A stretch of DNA of 64,000 nt, taken from positions 41,213 to 105,212 of the forward strand of contig CADDZC010000001.1 in assembly GCA_902812365.1 (NCBI GenBank), given 5' to 3'. Positions within the stretch are counted from its first letter, which is position 1. Each line of letters opens with the position of its first letter. Source of the stretch: Acidobacteriota bacterium. Lineage in GTDB: Bacteria; Acidobacteriota; Terriglobia; UBA7540. Below are positions 60,236 to 64,000 of this stretch, piece after piece. The translations under genes were made by a program, and so were the position numbers. A model generated the notes under the pieces. That model ran no database searches, was not told the DNA's origin, and saw only the letters and a list, made by a program, of their open reading frames with translations.

Positions 60236-61288
60236 ATGGACGACCGCACGCGGCTCACGGCGATGGTGAAGGCGGCGGGTTGAGCAGCCAAGTTGAGTCC
60301 AAGGATTTTGGACTCGGTGCTCGCCAAGCTGCCGAAACCATCCGATCCGAACGTCCTGATCGGCTTCGACACCGCCGACGACGCCGGAGTCTATCGCCTG
60401 CCGACCGGCCTCGCCCCCAACGTGGCGCTGGTGCAGACGGTGGATTTCTTCACGCCGATTGTGGATGATCCGTACACTTTCGGCCAGATCGCTGCCGCCA
60501 ATTCCCTGAGCGACGTCTACGCCATGGGGGGGCGGCCGATCTCGGCCCTCTCCATCGTGGGATTTCCCAACTCGGGCCAAGACGTGGGGATTCTCGAAAG
60601 CATTCTCCAGGGCGGCTTCGCCAAGATGCAGGAGGCGGGCTGCGCGGTGATCGGCGGTCATTCCATCGGCGACGAAGAGATCAAGTTTGGATACGCGGTG
60701 ACCGGCCTGGTGAATCCCGAACGGCTGTGGGCCAATTCGACGGCGCGCGCCGGCGACCGCCTGGTGCTCACGAAACCGATCGGCACGGGAATTATATCCA
60801 CGGCGCTCAAGGGCGGCCGGGCGAGCCGTTTGGCCGTCGAGGCGGCGGTTCAGTCCATGATTACGCTCCACCGGGTGGCGAGCGAGACGGCCCAGCGTTT
60901 TGCCGTCCATGCCGCCACCGACGTTACCGGCTTCGGCCTCTTGGGCCACGCGCGGGAGATGGCGCTCGCCAGCCGAGTCAGCGTCGCCATCGACGCCTCG
61001 CGGGTGGAATTTCTGCCGGAAGCCGTTGAGTACTCGCGCCAGGGATTTCTGCCCGGCGGCCTCCAGCGTAATCTGGAATTTATCGGCGGCTGCGTGAAGT
61101 TTGCCGGCGGCGTTCCGCCCGAGGTTCGCCACCTGCTGTACGATCCGCAAACCTCCGGCGGGCTCCTCTTGGCGGTCGCCGCGAGCGACACGCCCCCGCT
61201 TCTTGAGGCTCTCATCGAGCGCGGCGTGCCCGCCCGCGAAATTGGACGCATCATCGAGCGGACCCAGCCGCTCATTGAGGTTCAATAA
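60236..61288 (+). CDS. selD: Selenophosphate synthetase, itself a selenoprotein (UGA readthrough)
   Basis: SelD makes selenophosphate from selenide and ATP, the selenium donor for selenocysteine. The frame from ATG 60236 reads MDDRTRLTAMVKAAG, then UGA at 60281-60283 (residue 16), then AAKLSPRILDSVLAKL and the rest, 350 residues in all. In E. coli the matching segment is GAGCGCKISPKVL, where Cys17 and Lys20 are essential; here Sec16 and K19 take their places. Downstream blocks are intact: GFDTADDAGVY, VDFFTPIVDDPYTFGQIAAANSLSDVYAMGG, GGHSIGDEEIKFG, TDVTGFGLLGHA, CVKF and DPQTSGGLLLAV. A conventional call would start at TTG 60293 and lose the catalytic residue. A SECIS-type hairpin follows the UGA. 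An AAAGGA sits just before the ATG. Confidence 0.93.
60295..60315 (+). promoter_or_regulatory. Bacterial SECIS-like hairpin in selD
   Basis: GAGTCCAA (60295-60302) and TTGGACTC (60308-60315) form a perfect 8-bp stem around the 5-base loop GGATT. The stem starts 11 bases after the UGA and the loop 19 bases after it, within the range known for bacterial SECIS elements, and the loop begins with G as expected for SelB binding. Found by eye. Confidence 0.7.
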
Positions 61289-61414
61289 CCCGCGCGGCCG
61301 CCGCGCCGCGAGCGAGCCAACCGACGGCGGGCGCGGCCCGGCGCTCCCCCGCCCCGTCTCGGCACTTTTGACACCATTCGCAGGCTGTGGGAACATGGGC
61401 GGCGGAGCTTTGGC

Positions 61415-64000
61415 GTGAAACGGAACCGACTCGCTCGCCTCGTCCTGGCCCTCATCATCCTGCTCTTGTTTGCCCTGCCGCTGGCCACGAGCGTCCTCGA
61501 TCTGGTGGTGGATTGGCTCTGGTTTGGCGCGGAGGGCTACCGAGTGATTTATACCACCATTCTCAAGGCCCAGATTGCCTTAAGTAGTACCGCCAGCCTC
61601 GCCTTCATGGGGGCCGTGGGGATCAATCTGCTCGTGGCTCGCTCGCTCGGCCGCCGCCAGGCGTTTCGCGTTGACAGCGAGGTCATCGAGTTCCCGGCCC
61701 TCGACCGGTTCGCGGGCCTCTTCCGCGGGCTCATCTGGCTGGCGGTGCTCTTCTTCGGCTACGTCGTGGGCGAGTGGGCGGCTACGCATACGTTCGATTA
61801 TCTTCTCGCCAGCCATCTCCAAACCATGCATCAACGCGATCCGCTCTTTGGCCTCGATCTGGGCTTTTATCTGTTCCGGCTGCCCTTCATCTGGTTCCTC
61901 TATCATCTCGTGCTGCTGACCCTGATCTTCTGCCTGGTTTCGGCCACCTTCCTCTACTTCGTCGAGGGAGGCGTGTACGTAACGGGCGGCGGAGCTTCGA
62001 TCGCGCGCTCCGCCCGCACTCACCTGACGGTCCTCGCTGCCCTGCTCTTCGTTCTTTTCGCCTACCGCAGCCGCCTCGCCATGTACGATCTGCTCTATTC
62101 GGCGCGCGGCCTGATTTACGGCGCCGGCTACACGGACGTGCACGCGACTCTGCCCGCCTTGTGGATTTTGGCGGCACTGTGTCTGCTGACGGCGCTGGCG
62201 CTCGTTGTCAGCGCCCGCCGCGGAAGGCTGCGCCTGCCCCTGATCGCCATCGGAACCCTGGCGGCCGCCTGGGTGGCAGGGGTGGGCATTTACCCGCAGG
62301 TCATCCAGCGCTTCATCGTCGCTCCCAACGAGATTGACAAAGAGTACCCCTACATCGCCCGCGCCATCGAGGCTACGCGCCAAGCGTATGCCCTCGACCG
62401 CTTCCACGAACACCAGTTCTCGGATGTGGCCGATCTTTCCCTCGCCGATATCGAGGCCAATGACGCCACCCTGCGCAACGTGCGCCTGTGGGATCACAAG
62501 CCGCTCCTGACCACGTTTGCTCAGCTCCAGGAAATCCGCACCTATTACGACTTTATCCGCGTCGACAACGACCGCTATTGGATCAACGGCACTTACCGCC
62601 AAGTGTCGCTGTCGCCCCGCGAGCTGGCCTCCGCCAGCCTCCCCAGCCGCAACTGGATCAACGAACACTTCATCTACACGCACGGCTACGGCCTGTGCCT
62701 GGGGCCGGTCAATGAATCCACGCCCGACGGCCTTCCCGTCTTCTTCGTCAAAGACCTTCCTCCGGCCTCGAATGTCGCTTCCATCCAGATCACCCGCCCG
62801 GAAATCTACTACGGCGAGATGCCCGGGAACTATTGTTTTGTCGACACGCGTTTGAAGGAGTTCGACTATCCGGCCGGCGAGCAGAACGTCTACACCCGCT
62901 ATGCCGGCGCGAGCGGCATTCCGGTGAAGAATCTATGGCGGCGCCTGCTGTTCACGCTGAAGTTCGGCGATCTTAAGATTCTGCTCTCCGGCGATATCCA
63001 GCCCGCCAGCCGGCTGATGATTTACCGCAATATTCTCGATCGCGCCGCCCGCCTCACTCCGTTTCTCCAATACGATCAAGATCCCTACATGGTGATCTCG
63101 GCGGGGGGCGCTCTCTATTGGATGCTCGATGGATACACGACCTCGAACCGCTATCCCTACGCGGAGCCTGACGGCGAGGTGGGCAATTACATCCGCAATT
63201 CCGTCAAGGCGACCATGAATGCTTATACGGGCCGGGTGCAATTTTACGTGAGCGACCCGAGCGATCCGCTGATTCAGGCGTACCGGGCGATCTTCCCGGG
63301 CGTGTTCCTGCCCCTCGACCAGATGCCGGAGGATCTGCGCGCCCACATCCGCTACCCCGAAGACTTTTTTTCCATCCAGGCCGGCAAATACGCGGTCTAC
63401 CACATGACTGATCCCCGCGTCTTCTATAACAAGGAAGACTTGTGGCGGGTGGCCCAGAGCGCCGCGCGCGGCGAGGCGGCCCCGATGTCACCCTATTACA
63501 CGATCATGAAGCTGGCGGAAGTCGGCACCAAGGAAGAATTCATCCTCATGGTCCCGTTCACCCCCGCCCGCAAGCAGAACATGATCGCCTGGATGGCGGC
63601 GCGGTGCGACGCGCCCTATTACGGGAACGTGCTGGTGTTTACATTTCCCAAGCAGAAGCTGGTCTACGGCCCCCAGCAGATCGAATCGCGGATCGATCAA
63701 GACCCCACCATATCGCAGCAACTGACGCTGTGGGACCAGGGGGGGTCGAAGGTCATCCGCGGCACACTGCTGGTGATTCCGGTGCGCAACTCCGTGCTGT
63801 ACGTCGAGCCTCTCTATCTCGCCGCGCAGAACGGTGGCGGCCTGCCGCAGCTCAAGCGCGTCATCGTGTCCTACTCAGACTACGTGGTGATGGAACCGAC
63901 GCTCGACGCCGCGCTCAGCCGCATTTTCGGCGGCAATGTTCAAACCGCCGCGGCCGCACCGCCCGAGGCCGCCCCGGCCGCCGGCGGGGCGGCCTCGGGC
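61415..64000 (+). CDS. UPF0182 (COG1615) membrane protein, partial at the window end
   Basis: Open from GTG 61415 to the right edge, 862 codons without a stop. Seven or so transmembrane helices lie in the first 320 residues (ALIILLLFALPLATSVLDLV, TASLAFMGAVGINLLVA, LIWLAVLFFGYVVGEW, FYLFRLPFIWFLYHLVLLTL). A large extracytoplasmic domain follows, with YIARAIEATRQAYALDRFHE, RNWINEHFIYTHGYGLCLGP, GAVFF-like strands and ISRPEIYYGE-type (ITRPEIYYGEMPGNYCFVDT) motifs of the family. GGAG lies seven bases before the GTG. The last residues in the window are an Ala/Pro-rich tail, so the end is near. Function of the family is unknown. A weak TTGACA (61368-61373) / GAACAT promoter precedes it. Confidence 0.9.
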   Translation, partial: MKRNRLARLVLALIILLLFALPLATSVLDLVVDWLWFGAEGYRVIYTTILKAQIALSSTASLAFMGAVGINLLVARSLGRRQAFRVDSEVIEFPALDRFAGLFRGLIWLAVLFFGYVVGEWAATHTFDYLLASHLQTMHQRDPLFGLDLGFYLFRLPFIWFLYHLVLLTLIFCLVSATFLYFVEGGVYVTGGGASIARSARTHLTVLAALLFVLFAYRSRLAMYDLLYSARGLIYGAGYTDVHATLPALWILAALCLLTALALVVSARRGRLRLPLIAIGTLAAAWVAGVGIYPQVIQRFIVAPNEIDKEYPYIARAIEATRQAYALDRFHEHQFSDVADLSLADIEANDATLRNVRLWDHKPLLTTFAQLQEIRTYYDFIRVDNDRYWINGTYRQVSLSPRELASASLPSRNWINEHFIYTHGYGLCLGPVNESTPDGLPVFFVKDLPPASNVASIQITRPEIYYGEMPGNYCFVDTRLKEFDYPAGEQNVYTRYAGASGIPVKNLWRRLLFTLKFGDLKILLSGDIQPASRLMIYRNILDRAARLTPFLQYDQDPYMVISAGGALYWMLDGYTTSNRYPYAEPDGEVGNYIRNSVKATMNAYTGRVQFYVSDPSDPLIQAYRAIFPGVFLPLDQMPEDLRAHIRYPEDFFSIQAGKYAVYHMTDPRVFYNKEDLWRVAQSAARGEAAPMSPYYTIMKLAEVGTKEEFILMVPFTPARKQNMIAWMAARCDAPYYGNVLVFTFPKQKLVYGPQQIESRIDQDPTISQQLTLWDQGGSKVIRGTLLVIPVRNSVLYVEPLYLAAQNGGGLPQLKRVIVSYSDYVVMEPTLDAALSRIFGGNVQTAAAAPPEAAPAAGGAASG

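Noticed and set aside
61580..62683. 367-codon minus-strand frame near the right edge
   Set aside because: Opposite the UPF0182 gene, whose own frame stays open for 862 codons and has family motifs.

Overview
The window is 64 kb of GC-rich, densely packed bacterial chromosome. It contains two long Oar-like outer-membrane receptors with carboxypeptidase-regulatory N-terminal domains plus the tail of a third, a GWxTD-domain protein, an M61 peptidase, a PDZ-containing sensor kinase and many small secreted proteins of unknown role. That mix suggests the phylum Acidobacteriota. This is an inference from gene content and the class is not determinable here. I see no insertion sequence, prophage, CRISPR array, rRNA or tRNA.

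Layout. 1-4.8 kb: receptor tail with a strong terminator, M61 peptidase, SGNH hydrolase, radical SAM protein of the spore-photoproduct-lyase type. 4.9-11.6 kb: aroA, a peroxiredoxin-like gene with an in-frame UGA, an acyl-CoA mutase with isobutyryl-CoA mutase residues, maf, a dciA-like gene, gatC-gatA. 11.7-20.8 kb: myo-inositol oxygenase, an exported TldD/TldE pair whose TldD is broken, acetyltransferases, a TPR membrane protein, a sigma-like protein with a C-terminal zinc motif. 21-28.4 kb: mlaE-mlaF, HNH nuclease, ECF sigma/anti-sigma pair, lexA, GMC oxidoreductase, NDH-2. 28.4-36.6 kb: a 1348-residue receptor, GWxTD protein and a partner. 36.9-45.8 kb: sensor kinase/sigma-54 regulator pair, CPBP protease, deoxyhypusine-synthase-like protein, uvrA. 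46-53.3 kb: glcD-glcE-glcF, acs, UxuA-like protein. 53.5-64 kb: secreted protein plus receptor, serS, larB, selD and the start of a UPF0182 membrane protein.

The strongest observation is a selenoprotein system that conventional ORF calling hides. The peroxiredoxin-like gene (6245-6823, minus) reads through UGA exactly where the family has its catalytic Cys. selD (60236-61288, plus) reads through UGA at its own active-site position. Each UGA is followed at the right distance by a hairpin of bacterial SECIS type. SelD makes the selenophosphate that both proteins need, so the two loci support each other. selA, selB and the selenocysteine tRNA must lie outside the window.

Other links are more tentative. 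lexA and the radical SAM gene share a direct repeat, TTCGC-N6-TTCGC, inside their promoters, which is a candidate LexA operator. The glycolate oxidase genes run into acetyl-CoA synthetase and a mannonate-dehydratase-like gene; with the inositol oxygenase this hints at use of C2 acids and of uronates derived from inositol. Several genes have clear sigma-70-type promoters (TTGACN, 17-18 bp, TANNNT), and these helped choose among start codons.
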